Notes under the pieces: generated by a model
The model's database searches: none
What the model saw: only the letters and a program-made list of their open reading frames with translations
What the model was told of the DNA's origin: nothing
Program-made: the position numbers and the translations under genes
Source: an uncultured Acidovorax sp.
GTDB taxonomy: Bacteria > Pseudomonadota > Gammaproteobacteria > Burkholderiales > Burkholderiaceae_C
Length of the DNA: 64,000 nucleotides
Direction: 5' to 3'
Assembly: GCA_913774955.1 (NCBI GenBank)
Contig: CAJYKV010000020.1
Location: 268,043 to 332,042 of the forward strand
Shown here: positions 8,476 through 19,322 of the stretch, in pieces
Position numbering within the stretch: position 1 is the stretch's first letter
How the letters are laid out: each line of letters begins with the position of its first letter

Positions 8476-9393
8476 ATGTTCCTGCTGCAGCCCCCCCAGA
8501 TCCGTGACCTGGAAACCTTCACGGCCATGCCGGCCGACCTGCGCCGCGCCGAGCGCAGCGACTGGGCCGACGCCAACCGCGGCGGCACGGTCACGGATTC
8601 CTTCCTCGAAGGCCCGGTGTTCGACGATGCGGGCAACCTCTACGTGAGCGACATTCCCTGGGGCCGCATCTTCCGCATCGATCCGCAGGGCGCCTGGAGC
8701 CTCGTGGCCGAATACGACGGCGAGCCGAACGGCATGAAGTTCCTCGATGCCGGCACGCTGCTCATCACCGACTACAAGAACGGGCTGGTGCGGCTCGACG
8801 TCGGCACAGGGCAGGTGTCGCCGTACCTGGAGCGCCGCAACAGCGAGCGCTTCAAGGGCGTCAACGACCTCGTCTTCGATGCGCAGGGCAATCTCTACTT
8901 CACCGACCAGGGGCAGAGCGGCCTGCACGACCCATCCGGGCGCCTCTACCGGCTGCGGCCGAATGGCCAGCTCGATCTGCTGCTGCACAACGTGCCCAGT
9001 CCCAACGGCGTGGCGCTCTCGCCCGATGGCCGCGTGCTGTACCTGGCCGTCACGCGCGGCAACTGCGTCTGGCGCGTGCCGCTGCTGGCGGACGGCAGCG
9101 TGGCCAAGGTGAGCCAGTTCTTCACGTCCTACGGTCCCAGCGGGCCGGACGGGCTGGCCGTGGACGCGCAGGGCCGCCTGCTGGTCGCCAACCCGGGGCT
9201 CGGGCTGGTGTGGGTGCTGAACGGGCGTGCCGAGCCCGAGGTGGTGCTGCGCGGCGTGCCCGGCAGCTCCACCACCAACCTCGCCTTCGGTGGGGAGGGG
9301 CGGCGCACGCTCTACGTGACCGACTCCACGCACGGCCGCGTGCTGCGCACTACCGTGGCCGCAGCGGGGCTGCCGTTGCACCGCGCCGGCTGA
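8476..9393 (+). CDS. SMP-30/gluconolactonase/LRE family protein
   Basis: A 305-residue six-bladed beta-propeller of the SMP-30/gluconolactonase family, which use a divalent metal to open sugar-acid and related lactones. Blade motifs repeat along the protein (FLEGPVFDDAGNLYVSD, GVNDLVFDAQGNLYFTD, SPNGVALSPDGRVLYLA, GPDGLAVDAQGRLLVAN). The metal-ligand Glu in EGPVF, the Asn in VND, and the NG and DG turns match the family. It has no signal peptide. It is the last gene of the cluster and the third predicted lactone hydrolase in it, which strengthens the idea that the degraded compound passes through lactones. Confidence 0.88.
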   Translation: MFLLQPPQIRDLETFTAMPADLRRAERSDWADANRGGTVTDSFLEGPVFDDAGNLYVSDIPWGRIFRIDPQGAWSLVAEYDGEPNGMKFLDAGTLLITDYKNGLVRLDVGTGQVSPYLERRNSERFKGVNDLVFDAQGNLYFTDQGQSGLHDPSGRLYRLRPNGQLDLLLHNVPSPNGVALSPDGRVLYLAVTRGNCVWRVPLLADGSVAKVSQFFTSYGPSGPDGLAVDAQGRLLVANPGLGLVWVLNGRAEPEVVLRGVPGSSTTNLAFGGEGRRTLYVTDSTHGRVLRTTVAAAGLPLHRAG

Positions 9394-9517
9394 GCCCTTC
9401 GCCTGCCGGCTCGGGTTGCGCCGCGCGGACCGGTGCCCGGTGCCGCACGGGTTTTGCCCCCGCATGGCCACGTCTGGCACGGCTGCGGGTTTGGCAAAGC
9501 CTATGGGAGAGATTTGA

Positions 9518-11839
<2,322 letters not shown>

Positions 11840-11870
11840 CCGCCCGGCGCGGCCACCCCGCTGCCGCCCG

Positions 11871-11906
11871 GCCCGCTGCCCTGGAAAGGGGCGGCGGGCT
11901 TTTTTT
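11871..11906 (+). terminator. Rho-independent terminator of katG
   Basis: GCCCGCTGCCC (11871-11881) pairs with GGGCGGCGGGC (11889-11899) over 11 positions, one of them G-U, with a 7-base loop. Seven T residues follow. It lies 32 bases after the katG stop. Confidence 0.85.
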
Positions 11907-11980
11907 CGTTGGCGGGCGGCGGGCGGCATACTCCCTGCCGGTGCACGGGGTACCCGATTTTTCACACAATGGAAGCGACA

Positions 11981-13456
11981 ATGAACAACAACAAGGTGGG
12001 AGCAGTGGCGGCAGCGGTCGCGCTGGTCGTGGCGGCATACGGTGGCGCGACCTGGTACCTGGGCCAGCGCGTGCAGACGGGATACCAGGACGCCGTGGCC
12101 GGACTGCGCCAAGCGCTCGGCGATGGGGCGGTGGTGTCCAGCGATTACGACAAGGGATTCTTTTCGTCCACGGCCCGCCTGGTGCTGCAGTGGGCGCCGC
12201 CGGCCGCGGAGGAGGGCGCTCCCGCGCCCACGCCGCTGCGGCTGATCGTGGACACCGTGGTGCGGCACGGCCCGCTGGCCGGTGCACGGGTGGCCGCCGC
12301 GGTGGCGGACTACCGGTTCACGCTGGAAGGGCTGGACGACCAGGCCCGGGCCAGCCTGGCGAAGGCCTCCGCTCCCTAGCTGCAGAGCGTGCACCACCTC
12401 ACGGGCAGCCACGACCTGCACCTCAGGCTGCCCGCGGGCGAGGCGGCGGGCGGCGACGGCGTGGCCCTCCGGTGGCGGGAGATGGTCTCCGACTTCGCCA
12501 TCGGCCGGGACCACCACCGTCTGCAAGGCAGCTTCCGGTGGCCCGAGTTCACCATGACGGGCATCCCGGACGCTGCCGCGCAGGCGACGGCAGAGGAAGA
12601 AGAGGAAGAGAACGACGCCGACGAAACCGAGTCCGCCGGACCGGTGGACCGCACGTCGATCACCGTGGAGGGCATGGCCGGGACCTTCGACTACGTTCCG
12701 ATCAACGGACTCTGGGGCATCGGGCCCGGCAAGGCGGACGTGCGCGTCGCGCGGGTGGCGGCGAGTGTGCAGCCCGCGGAAGGCGGCGATTCCCGCCCCA
12801 GGCTGGATGTCAAAAACGCCGCGGCGGTCTACGCCATCGACGCGACCGACAGCACGGTGGGCATGACGACGACGATGAATGCGTCGGGGCGCATCGGCTC
12901 CCTCGACTTCGAGTCGATCGGCCTGGAAGAGAAAATCCAGCGCATCGACATCGAAGCCCTCCGCAACTTCCAGCGCACGATGCTCGACGGCTACCGCGCG
13001 GGCGGCATCGCCCAGGCGATGGCCTCGATGGAAGAGCGCGGCGCGGCCGTGCTCATGGAGAACGCGCCCCGCCTGGTCGGCGCCTTGCCCGCCTATTCGA
13101 TGAAGATGAAGGCCACCTACCAGGGGCGCACCGGCGAGCTGGAATACGGCGCCGAAGTGAAGCGCGCGCCTTCCGACGCGGAGGTGGCGAAATCGGGTTG
13201 GGTGTCGGCGTTGATGAAGACCTCCGAGCTGCAGGCGTCGGCCCGCGTTCCCAGGGCCTGGGCGCAGCCGCTGGCGCAGTCCATGGGCCGGCCCGATGCC
13301 CGGCCGCAGGACGTGGACGCCATGGTGGCCATGGCCCAGTCGTCGGGCTATCTGGTGCAGGACGGCGAGTTCCTGGCCAGCGCGATCCAGTGGAAGCCGG
13401 ACCAGCTGACGCTGAACGGCAAGGCCTTGCCGGTGCCCTTCGGCGCAGCGCGCTGA
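11981..13456 (+). pseudogene. DUF945 (YdgA-like) gene interrupted by an in-frame TAG
   Basis: A single continuous frame of 492 codons encodes a DUF945/YdgA-like envelope protein. Codon 133 is TAG (12377-12379) and splits it into an N-terminal piece of 132 residues and a downstream piece. The N-terminus has one membrane anchor (AAAVALVVAAYGGATWYLG, about residues 8-26). The rest is the periplasmic DUF945 repeat region, with a Glu-rich insert AEEEEEEND near residue 207. The reading frame is otherwise intact on both sides, so the change is recent or a sequence error; CAG to TAG is the simplest event. DUF945 proteins have no settled function. It is monocistronic, downstream of katG. Confidence 0.82.
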
Positions 13457-13570
13457 CCGCGGCTCCGCGGGGGCTTGTCCTTTCCCGCGGGCCGGCCATG
13501 GCCTCCGGGGATGGCGGATCAGGGTTTGCCGCAATAGACTCGGTCATCGCATCACTGGGAGAGCCAATTC

Positions 13571-14851
13571 ATGCACTCGGACATCGTGATCGTGGGCGGC
13601 GGGGCCGGCGGGCTGGAACTGGCGGCCCGCCTCGGACGCAGCCTGGGGGCGCGGCAGGGGCGCGAGCGCGTGCTGCTGGTCGACCGTTCGCCGTTCCACA
13701 TCTGGAAACCCACCCTCCACGAGGTGGCCGCGGGCACGCTCGATGCGCACCAGGAAGGGTTGTCGTATCCCGTGCTCGCCCGGCGCAACCATTTCGGGTT
13801 CGCCATCGGCGACCTCACCGGGCTCGATACCGCGCGCAAGACCATCGAGCTCGCCGAGATCCGCAACGCCGAAGGCGTTCTGCTGGTGCCCCGCCGCACG
13901 GTGAGCTACACCCGGCTGGTGCTGGCGATCGGCAGCGGCTCCAACGCCTTCGGCACGCCGGGCATCGAGCACGCCTACCTGCTCGAGAACGTGCGCGATG
14001 CCCAGCGCTTCCATGCCGACTGGCTGGGCGCGTGCGCGCGGGCCTCGTTCTCCGAGAGCCGGGCACTGTCGATCGCCATCGTCGGCGCGGGCGCGACCGG
14101 GGTGGAACTCTCCGCCGAGCTGCTGGAGGCCTATGCCGAGCTGCTGGAAAGCCTGGGCACCAGCCAGCGTTTCCGGCTGGACATCACCCTGGTCGAGGGC
14201 GGCAGCCGCATCCTGGGCGGTCTGCCGGAAAAGATCTCCGAACAGGCCGAAGTGGCGCTGCGCCGCAAGCAGGTGCAGGTGCTCACCGGCACGCGCGTGA
14301 CCGAGATCCGCCGCGGCGCGCTCGTCACCCCCGCCGGCGAGATCCCCGCCGACATGGTGGTCTGGGCGGCCGGCATCAAGGCCGCCGAGGGCAATGCCCG
14401 CCTGGGGCTGGAAGTCAATCGACTCCACCAGTTCGTCGTGGACGACCGCCTGCGCACCTCGGCGCCCGACGTCCTGGCCATGGGCGACTGCGCCGCCTGC
14501 CCCTGGGGCGAAGGCAGGATCGTCCCCGCCCGCGCGCAGGCCGCCCACCAGCAGGCGGACTACCTCGCGAAGGTGCTGGGAGCGCTGCTGCGCGAGCGCG
14601 AGGTGACCGAGCCCTTCGTCTACAAGGATTTCGGCTCGCTCGTGTCGCTGGGCGACAACAAGGGCGTGGGCAACCTCATGGGCGGCCTCGGCGGGCGAAA
14701 CTTCTTCGTCGAAGGCCTGATCGCCAAGTGGATGTACATCTCGCTGCACCTGAACCACCACCGCGCCATCCTGGGCACGGGCAAGACGGTGGTGCTGGCG
14801 CTCGCACGGCTGCTGCAGCAGCGCGTGTCCGGCCGGCTCAAGCTGCACTGA
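13571..14851 (+). CDS. NAD(P)/FAD-dependent oxidoreductase, type II NADH dehydrogenase-like
   Basis: A 426-residue two-dinucleotide-binding flavoprotein resembling NDH-2, the non-pumping NADH:quinone oxidoreductase. An FAD-binding IVIVGGGAGGLELAARLG lies at residues 5-22. The NAD(P)H-binding IAIVGAGATGVELSAELLE is near 174-192. The second FAD contact VLAMGDCAAC is near 302-311. The C-terminal amphipathic region (FVEGLIAKWMYISLHLNHH) fits monotopic membrane attachment. It would feed electrons from NADH to quinone at the cytoplasmic face. ATG 13571 is preceded by GGGAG. Sulfide:quinone-type relatives are an alternative, but no conserved active-site cysteine pair is obvious. Confidence 0.85.
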   Translation: MHSDIVIVGGGAGGLELAARLGRSLGARQGRERVLLVDRSPFHIWKPTLHEVAAGTLDAHQEGLSYPVLARRNHFGFAIGDLTGLDTARKTIELAEIRNAEGVLLVPRRTVSYTRLVLAIGSGSNAFGTPGIEHAYLLENVRDAQRFHADWLGACARASFSESRALSIAIVGAGATGVELSAELLEAYAELLESLGTSQRFRLDITLVEGGSRILGGLPEKISEQAEVALRRKQVQVLTGTRVTEIRRGALVTPAGEIPADMVVWAAGIKAAEGNARLGLEVNRLHQFVVDDRLRTSAPDVLAMGDCAACPWGEGRIVPARAQAAHQQADYLAKVLGALLREREVTEPFVYKDFGSLVSLGDNKGVGNLMGGLGGRNFFVEGLIAKWMYISLHLNHHRAILGTGKTVVLALARLLQQRVSGRLKLH

Positions 14852-14887
14852 GCCGGCGTGGGACGGAAAGGGGGCCTGCGGGCGGCC

Positions 14888-15433
14888 TCAACCCGCCATC
14901 AGCTTCTGCACGAGATCGGCCGCGGTCGATGCCGCGTACTTGCGCATCAGCCGCGCGCGGTAGATCTCCACCGTGCGGTGGCTGATCTCCAGCGTCCGTC
15001 CGATTTCCTTGGAGGTCATGCCGTCCAGCAGCCGCGCAGCCACCTCGCGCTCGCGCCCCGTGAGCTCGGCCTTCACCGGGCGCTGCGCGCTCAGGTCCTC
15101 GAAGCTCCAGATGCCCGACTCGTGCGGCGCCTCGCGGTTGAGCGCGCGTCCCGAAACATGGCACCAGAACACCTCGCCGCTGGCCCGCTTCATGATGCGG
15201 TTGTCGGCATAGTGGCCCTTCGCGTTCAGGATCGGCTCCATGCGCCTGCCCAGCCGCTCGTATTCGTCGGCGCTCGGGTAGAGAATGCGGAAGGATTGGC
15301 CGATCAGCACCTCGCGCGAGGCACCGAACATTTCGCAGACATGGCGGTTGCAGTCCACCATCGTACGGTGGCGCGATATGACCAGGCCCACCGGGGCCAT
15401 GTCGAACGCGAGGCGGTAATCGGCGACATCCAT
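14888..15433 (-). CDS. PAS domain-containing LuxR-family transcriptional regulator
   Basis: A 181-residue regulator. A PAS sensor spans residues about 5-115 (FDMAPVGLVISRHRTMVDCN, then FWCHVSGRALN), and a LuxR/NarL helix-turn-helix spans 122-178 (LTGREREVAARLLDGMTSKE, ISHRTVEIYRARLMRKY). There is no receiver domain, so it probably senses a ligand or redox cofactor directly instead of being phosphorylated. It is transcribed divergently from the CoA-transferase pair with 78 bp between them; a perfect palindrome in that gap is the likely binding site. It is inferred to regulate scoAB. Confidence 0.9.
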   Translation of the reverse strand: MDVADYRLAFDMAPVGLVISRHRTMVDCNRHVCEMFGASREVLIGQSFRILYPSADEYERLGRRMEPILNAKGHYADNRIMKRASGEVFWCHVSGRALNREAPHESGIWSFEDLSAQRPVKAELTGREREVAARLLDGMTSKEIGRTLEISHRTVEIYRARLMRKYAASTAADLVQKLMAG

Positions 15434-15450
15434 GGAAGTATTTAGGGAAA

Positions 15451-15472
15451 ACTACGTAACAGGGTACGTAGT
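15451..15472. promoter_or_regulatory. Perfect inverted repeat, probable LuxR-type operator
   Basis: ACTACGTA (15451-15458) and TACGTAGT (15465-15472) are exact reverse complements separated by six bases. They lie between the divergent PAS-LuxR gene and scoA. Eight-base arms with centres 14 bp apart suit a dimeric LuxR-type helix-turn-helix protein. Confidence 0.55.
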
Positions 15473-15511
15473 ATCGTAGCGGCCATCCACCTTGATGTTG
15501 AGGAGTCTCCA

Positions 15512-16333
15512 GTGAACAAGCTTTTTCCTTCCGCGGCCGAGGCGCTCAAGGGCGTCGTGGCCGACGGCCAGATGCTGGCCGTCGGCGGTTTCGGGCTCTG
15601 CGGCATCCCCGAGGCGCTGATCGACGCGCTGCGCGACAGCGGCGTGAAGGGCCTCACCGTGATCTCCAACAATGCCGGCGTGGACGGCTTCGGGCTCGGC
15701 AAGCTGCTGGAGACGCGGCAGATCCGGAAGATGATCTCCTCCTACGTGGGCGAGAACAAGGAGTTCGAACGGCAGTACCTGGCCGGCGAACTGGAGCTGG
15801 AATTCACGCCCCAGGGCACGCTGGCCGAAAAGCTGCGCGCCGGCGGCGCGGGCATTCCCGCGTTCTTCACCAAGACCGGCGTGGGCACCATGGTGGCCGA
15901 GGGCAAGGAGCTGCGCGAGTTCGACGGCGAGACCTACGTCATGGAACGCTCGCTGGTGCCCGACGTGGCGCTGGTGAAGGCGCACCGCGCCGACAAGTCC
16001 GGCAACCTGCAGTTCCGCCTCACCGCGCGCAACTTCAACCCGGCGGCGGCCACCGCCGGCAAGGTGTGCATCGTGGAAGTCGAGGAAATCGTCGAGACCG
16101 GCGACATCGCCCCGGACGACGTCCACCTGCCCGGCATCTACGTGCACCGCATCGTGCACAACCCCACGCCCGAGAAGCGCATCGAGAAGCGCACCGTGAG
16201 CGCCGCGGCGCCGGTCGATCCGGTCGCCGCCAAGGTCGAGGCCCAGACCGCCATCGCCCAGGCCGCCGCTGCGGCGGAAGCCGAACTGCCCGTCGTTCCC
16301 ACCGTGCCTGCCAACAAGAAAGAAGGAGCCTGA
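15512..16333 (+). CDS. scoA: 3-oxoacid CoA-transferase subunit A
   Basis: The alpha subunit of a succinyl-CoA:3-ketoacid CoA-transferase, which activates acetoacetate or another 3-oxoacid using succinyl-CoA. Family motifs are [16 protein letters not shown] (residues about 28-43), [13 protein letters not shown] and [13 protein letters not shown]. Length is 273, whereas typical A subunits end near residue 232. The last 45 or so residues form an Ala/Pro/Val-rich tail (from [11 protein letters not shown]) that is absent from most relatives. The B subunit starts one base after the stop. The pair would connect ketone-body or aromatic degradation to acetyl-CoA. Confidence 0.93.
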   Translation: MNKLFPSAAEALKGVVADGQMLAVGGFGLCGIPEALIDALRDSGVKGLTVISNNAGVDGFGLGKLLETRQIRKMISSYVGENKEFERQYLAGELELEFTPQGTLAEKLRAGGAGIPAFFTKTGVGTMVAEGKELREFDGETYVMERSLVPDVALVKAHRADKSGNLQFRLTARNFNPAAATAGKVCIVEVEEIVETGDIAPDDVHLPGIYVHRIVHNPTPEKRIEKRTVSAAAPVDPVAAKVEAQTAIAQAAAAAEAELPVVPTVPANKKEGA

Positions 16334-16334
16334 C

Positions 16335-16976
16335 ATGCCCTGGACCCAAGACCAGATGGCCGCGCGCGCGGCGCAAGAGCTGGAAGACGGCTTCTACGTG
16401 AACCTCGGCATCGGCATTCCGACCCTGGTCGCCAACCACACCGGCGACAAGGAGGTGTGGCTGCAGTCCGAGAACGGCATGCTCGGCATCGGCGCGTTTC
16501 CGACCGAAGACCAGGTGGATGCCGACCTCATCAACGCCGGCAAGCAGACGGTGACGACCATCCCCGGCTCGTCCATCTTCGGCAGCGACCAGTCGTTCGC
16601 GATGATCCGCGGCGGCAAGATCAACCTCTCGATCCTGGGCGCGATGCAGGTGAGCGAGAAGGGCGACCTCGCCAACTGGATGATCCCCGGCAAGATGGTC
16701 AAGGGCATGGGCGGCGCCATGGACCTGGTGGCCGGCGTGAAGCGCGTGATCGTGCTGATGGAACACGTCGCCCGCAAGAAGGACGGCACCGAAGACCTGA
16801 AGATCCTGCCGGAATGCACGCTGCCGCTGACCAGCGTCGGCGTGGTCGACCGCATCATCACCGACCTGGCCGTGATGGACGTCACGCCCGACGGCCTGCG
16901 CGTGGTCGAACTCGCCCCAGGCGTGGAGTTCGACGCGCTCCAGGCCAAGACCGGCGTGAAGCTGCTGGCGTCCTGA
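16335..16976 (+). CDS. scoB: 3-oxoacid CoA-transferase subunit B
   Basis: The beta subunit (213 residues) of the same CoA-transferase. The catalytic Glu46, which forms the enzyme-CoA thioester, is in SENGMLGIG, and the oxyanion-hole glycines are in [12 protein letters not shown]. The C-terminal [15 protein letters not shown] motif is standard. It is translated immediately after subunit A and forms an alpha2beta2 enzyme with it. The 258 bp downstream to the cheW-like gene carry no evident gene or terminator. Confidence 0.95.
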   Translation: MPWTQDQMAARAAQELEDGFYVNLGIGIPTLVANHTGDKEVWLQSENGMLGIGAFPTEDQVDADLINAGKQTVTTIPGSSIFGSDQSFAMIRGGKINLSILGAMQVSEKGDLANWMIPGKMVKGMGGAMDLVAGVKRVIVLMEHVARKKDGTEDLKILPECTLPLTSVGVVDRIITDLAVMDVTPDGLRVVELAPGVEFDALQAKTGVKLLAS

Positions 16977-17234
16977 CGGCGCCAACCCCGCCCCCGAAGT
17001 GCTGCCGCGCCCTGCAGTGGACGGGCGGCGGAGCCAGGGGGGCCGGGGCAGGGCGGCGAATACCTGCAGGTGCCGTGGGGACGGCATGCCGGCCGACAGC
17101 GCGCAATGATAGAAAATGCGTAAATGTCACCACAAGTAACCACGGGGCTGCTATGCTGCCCCACACTTGGGGTGGCTGCGCCGGCGTGAGGTCGCCCGGT
17201 CGCGCACCGCCCCCGCTTCATCAAAGGATCCGAC

Positions 17235-17747
17235 ATGCTGTCCACCCCCTCGTCCTCGCACCACCGCTCGGGAGGCCAGGCCGCCGCCACCCCGCCCGCC
17301 GAGTACCTGACGTTCCGCCTGGGCCAGGAGGAATACGGCATCGACATCCTGCGCGTTCAGGAAATCCGCTCCTACGAGCAGCCCACGCGCATGGCCCATG
17401 CGCCCGAATTCATCAAGGGCGTGATCGACCTGCGCGGCGTGATCGTCCCGATCGTCGACCTGCGCCTGAAGCTCAACTGCTCCAAGGCCGAGTACACCGA
17501 CTTCACCGTCGTCATCATCCTGAACGTGGGCGGGACGGTGCTGGGTGCGGTGGTGGACGCCGTCGCCGACGTGGTCGAGCTCTCGAAAGAGGCGATCCGT
17601 CCCGCGCCCCAGTTCCAGGGCCAGGTGGATTCCGCCTTCGTCACCGGCATCGCCACGCTCGGCGAGCGCATGCTGATCGTGATGGACATCGAATCGCTGC
17701 TCAGCAGCGCCGAGATGGGCCTGGTGCGCTCGGTCGCCACCAACTGA
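17235..17747 (+). CDS. CheW-like chemotaxis coupling protein
   Basis: A 170-residue single CheW domain (residues about 25-165) joining chemoreceptors to the kinase CheA. Recognisable segments are YLTFRLGQEEYGIDILRVQE, FIKGVIDLRGVIVPIVDLR and GAVVDAVADVVELS; the LRG turn is the receptor/kinase contact. The first 22 residues are a Ser/His-rich unstructured extension. No cheA, cheY or receptor gene is adjacent, so it is an orphan coupling protein, possibly for a particular receptor set or an alternative Che system. Flanking genes give no further hint. Confidence 0.93.
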   Translation: MLSTPSSSHHRSGGQAAATPPAEYLTFRLGQEEYGIDILRVQEIRSYEQPTRMAHAPEFIKGVIDLRGVIVPIVDLRLKLNCSKAEYTDFTVVIILNVGGTVLGAVVDAVADVVELSKEAIRPAPQFQGQVDSAFVTGIATLGERMLIVMDIESLLSSAEMGLVRSVATN

Positions 17748-17825
17748 CGGGCGGGCGCCCCGGCGCCCTTGCCGGTTTCCACCCGTGCCACTGTCCGTGC
17801 GCAGGGCGGCGCGAATAGGCACTCC

Positions 17826-19094
17826 TCAGTTCGCGCCCTCGCCGGCCTGCGCCTTGAACGGGCTGTGCTCCTGCAGCTCTTGCAGGTAGCCGTCCACGCC
17901 CCGTCCCTCGCGGCGCAGAAAGTCCTCCACCGCCGATGCAAAAGCCGGGTGGGCCAGCCAGTGCGCACTGGTGGTCGCCACCGGCATCAACGCGCGCGCC
18001 ATCTTGTGTTCCCCCTGGGCCCCGCCTTCGAAGCGCTGCACGCCGTGCGCGATGCACCAGGCCAGCGGCTGGTAGTAGCAAGCCTCGAAGTGCAGGCAGT
18101 CCACGCGCTCCAGCGCACCCCAGTAGCGGCCATAGGCCACCGCGCCGCCCGGCGCGTCGGGGGCCCCCAGGGCGATCAGGCTGCAGGCGATGGGCTCGCC
18201 GCCACGCTCGGCGACGAACAGCAGCCAGGCCTCGGGCATGTCCTGCGCCATCCGCTGGAAGAAGTCGCGCGTCAGATAGGGCGCGTTACCGTGCTCCCAG
18301 TAGGTGCGCTCGTAGCACTGGTAGAAGAAATCCCAGTCCGACGGCTCGATCGCGCGGCCCTGCGCCGAGCGGAACGACACGCCCGCCTCGGCCACGCGGC
18401 GGCGCTCCTGCCGGATCTTCTTGCGCTTGTCCTGCGACAGGGTGCCGAGGAATTCATCGAAGTTCCCGAACGCCGCACCCGTTCCCGGCGCGGCGTTCTG
18501 CCAGTGGAACTGCACGGTCTGCCGCAGCATCAGCCCGTTCGCTCGGGCCGCCTCCACATCTTCACTGGCCGCGAACAGCAGGTGCAGCGATGACAGCCCC
18601 GCCTCCGTGCACCACTGCACCAGCCCCTGCACGAGCATCGCGCGGGCCGCGGCGTCCACCGCCAGCAGCCGTGCTCCCGGAACGGGCGTGAACGGCACCG
18701 CGACCACCGCCTTGGGGTAGTACTCCATGCCGTGGCGCGCGTACGCGTGCGCCCAGGCGTGGTCGAAGACGTACTCGCCGTACGAATGCGATTTGGCGTA
18801 CACCGCACAGGCCGCCACGAGCGCACCGCCGCGCCGCAGCGTGCAGAAGACCGGTGTCCAGCCCGTGTCCGGCACGGCACTGCCGCTCTCGTGCAGTGCC
18901 GCGAGGTAGGCATGCCGCATGAAGGGGGTAGGGTGCGCCTGCGCTTCCAGCAGCGCGTCCCATTCATGGGACTCCACCCCGTCGGGCGAGGGATGGCATT
19001 GCAGGGTGTAGTCGCCGGGGGAATCCGTGGGGGCGTCGTCGTGCAGGCTCAAGGCGCGGTCCGTAGCGTGGGTGGTGGTCGGTACGGGCTCCAT
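17826..19094 (-). CDS. FemAB-like GNAT-fold acyltransferase (PF04339 type)
   Basis: A 422-residue cytoplasmic protein of the FemAB-like family often named peptidogalycan biosynthesis protein or DUF482. Typical segments are HPTPFMRHAYLAALHESG, SYGEYVFDHAWAHAYARHG, YYPKAVVAVPFTPVPG and YGRYWGALERVDCLHFEACY near the C-terminus. Two GNAT folds are expected. FemAB proteins transfer aminoacyl groups from tRNA, but the substrate of this branch is not known. ATG 19094 (MEPVPTTTH) is chosen because the upstream extension is not conserved-looking. It is divergent from nadE with a DnaA-box-like sequence between them. Confidence 0.82.
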   Translation of the reverse strand: MEPVPTTTHATDRALSLHDDAPTDSPGDYTLQCHPSPDGVESHEWDALLEAQAHPTPFMRHAYLAALHESGSAVPDTGWTPVFCTLRRGGALVAACAVYAKSHSYGEYVFDHAWAHAYARHGMEYYPKAVVAVPFTPVPGARLLAVDAAARAMLVQGLVQWCTEAGLSSLHLLFAASEDVEAARANGLMLRQTVQFHWQNAAPGTGAAFGNFDEFLGTLSQDKRKKIRQERRRVAEAGVSFRSAQGRAIEPSDWDFFYQCYERTYWEHGNAPYLTRDFFQRMAQDMPEAWLLFVAERGGEPIACSLIALGAPDAPGGAVAYGRYWGALERVDCLHFEACYYQPLAWCIAHGVQRFEGGAQGEHKMARALMPVATTSAHWLAHPAFASAVEDFLRREGRGVDGYLQELQEHSPFKAQAGEGAN

Positions 19095-19221
19095 GATGGC
19101 GCAAAAGGCGTGACCCGCCGCGCCGCGCAGGTACGTCCATCCACTGCCCAAAAAAGCGGCATTGCAACAAATCTGTAATGAATCCAAGGGTTTACCCGCG
19201 CCCTACAGCGCAAGCCACGGC

Positions 19222-19230
19222 TTATCCACA
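19222..19230 (+). promoter_or_regulatory. Consensus DnaA box
   Basis: TTATCCACA matches the consensus DnaA box exactly. A weaker inverted relative (TTATCCCCG on the minus strand, 19248-19256) lies 18 bases away. They sit between the acyltransferase gene and nadE. Isolated boxes can titrate DnaA or regulate transcription, and there is no other sign of an origin here. Confidence 0.4.
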
Positions 19231-19322
19231 GAGTTGTCCAGTGCGTGCGGGGATAACGCGCCGACCTGCCGGGCCGGAAGGCGGGTGACATAATCGACGG
19301 AGTCACCTTCCGTACCTTCTCC

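Noticed and set aside
12377..12379. Programmed readthrough or recoding of TAG in the DUF945 gene
   Set aside because: No stem-loop, pyrrolysine or selenocysteine context is present (it is UAG, not UGA), and a simple nonsense mutation explains it.
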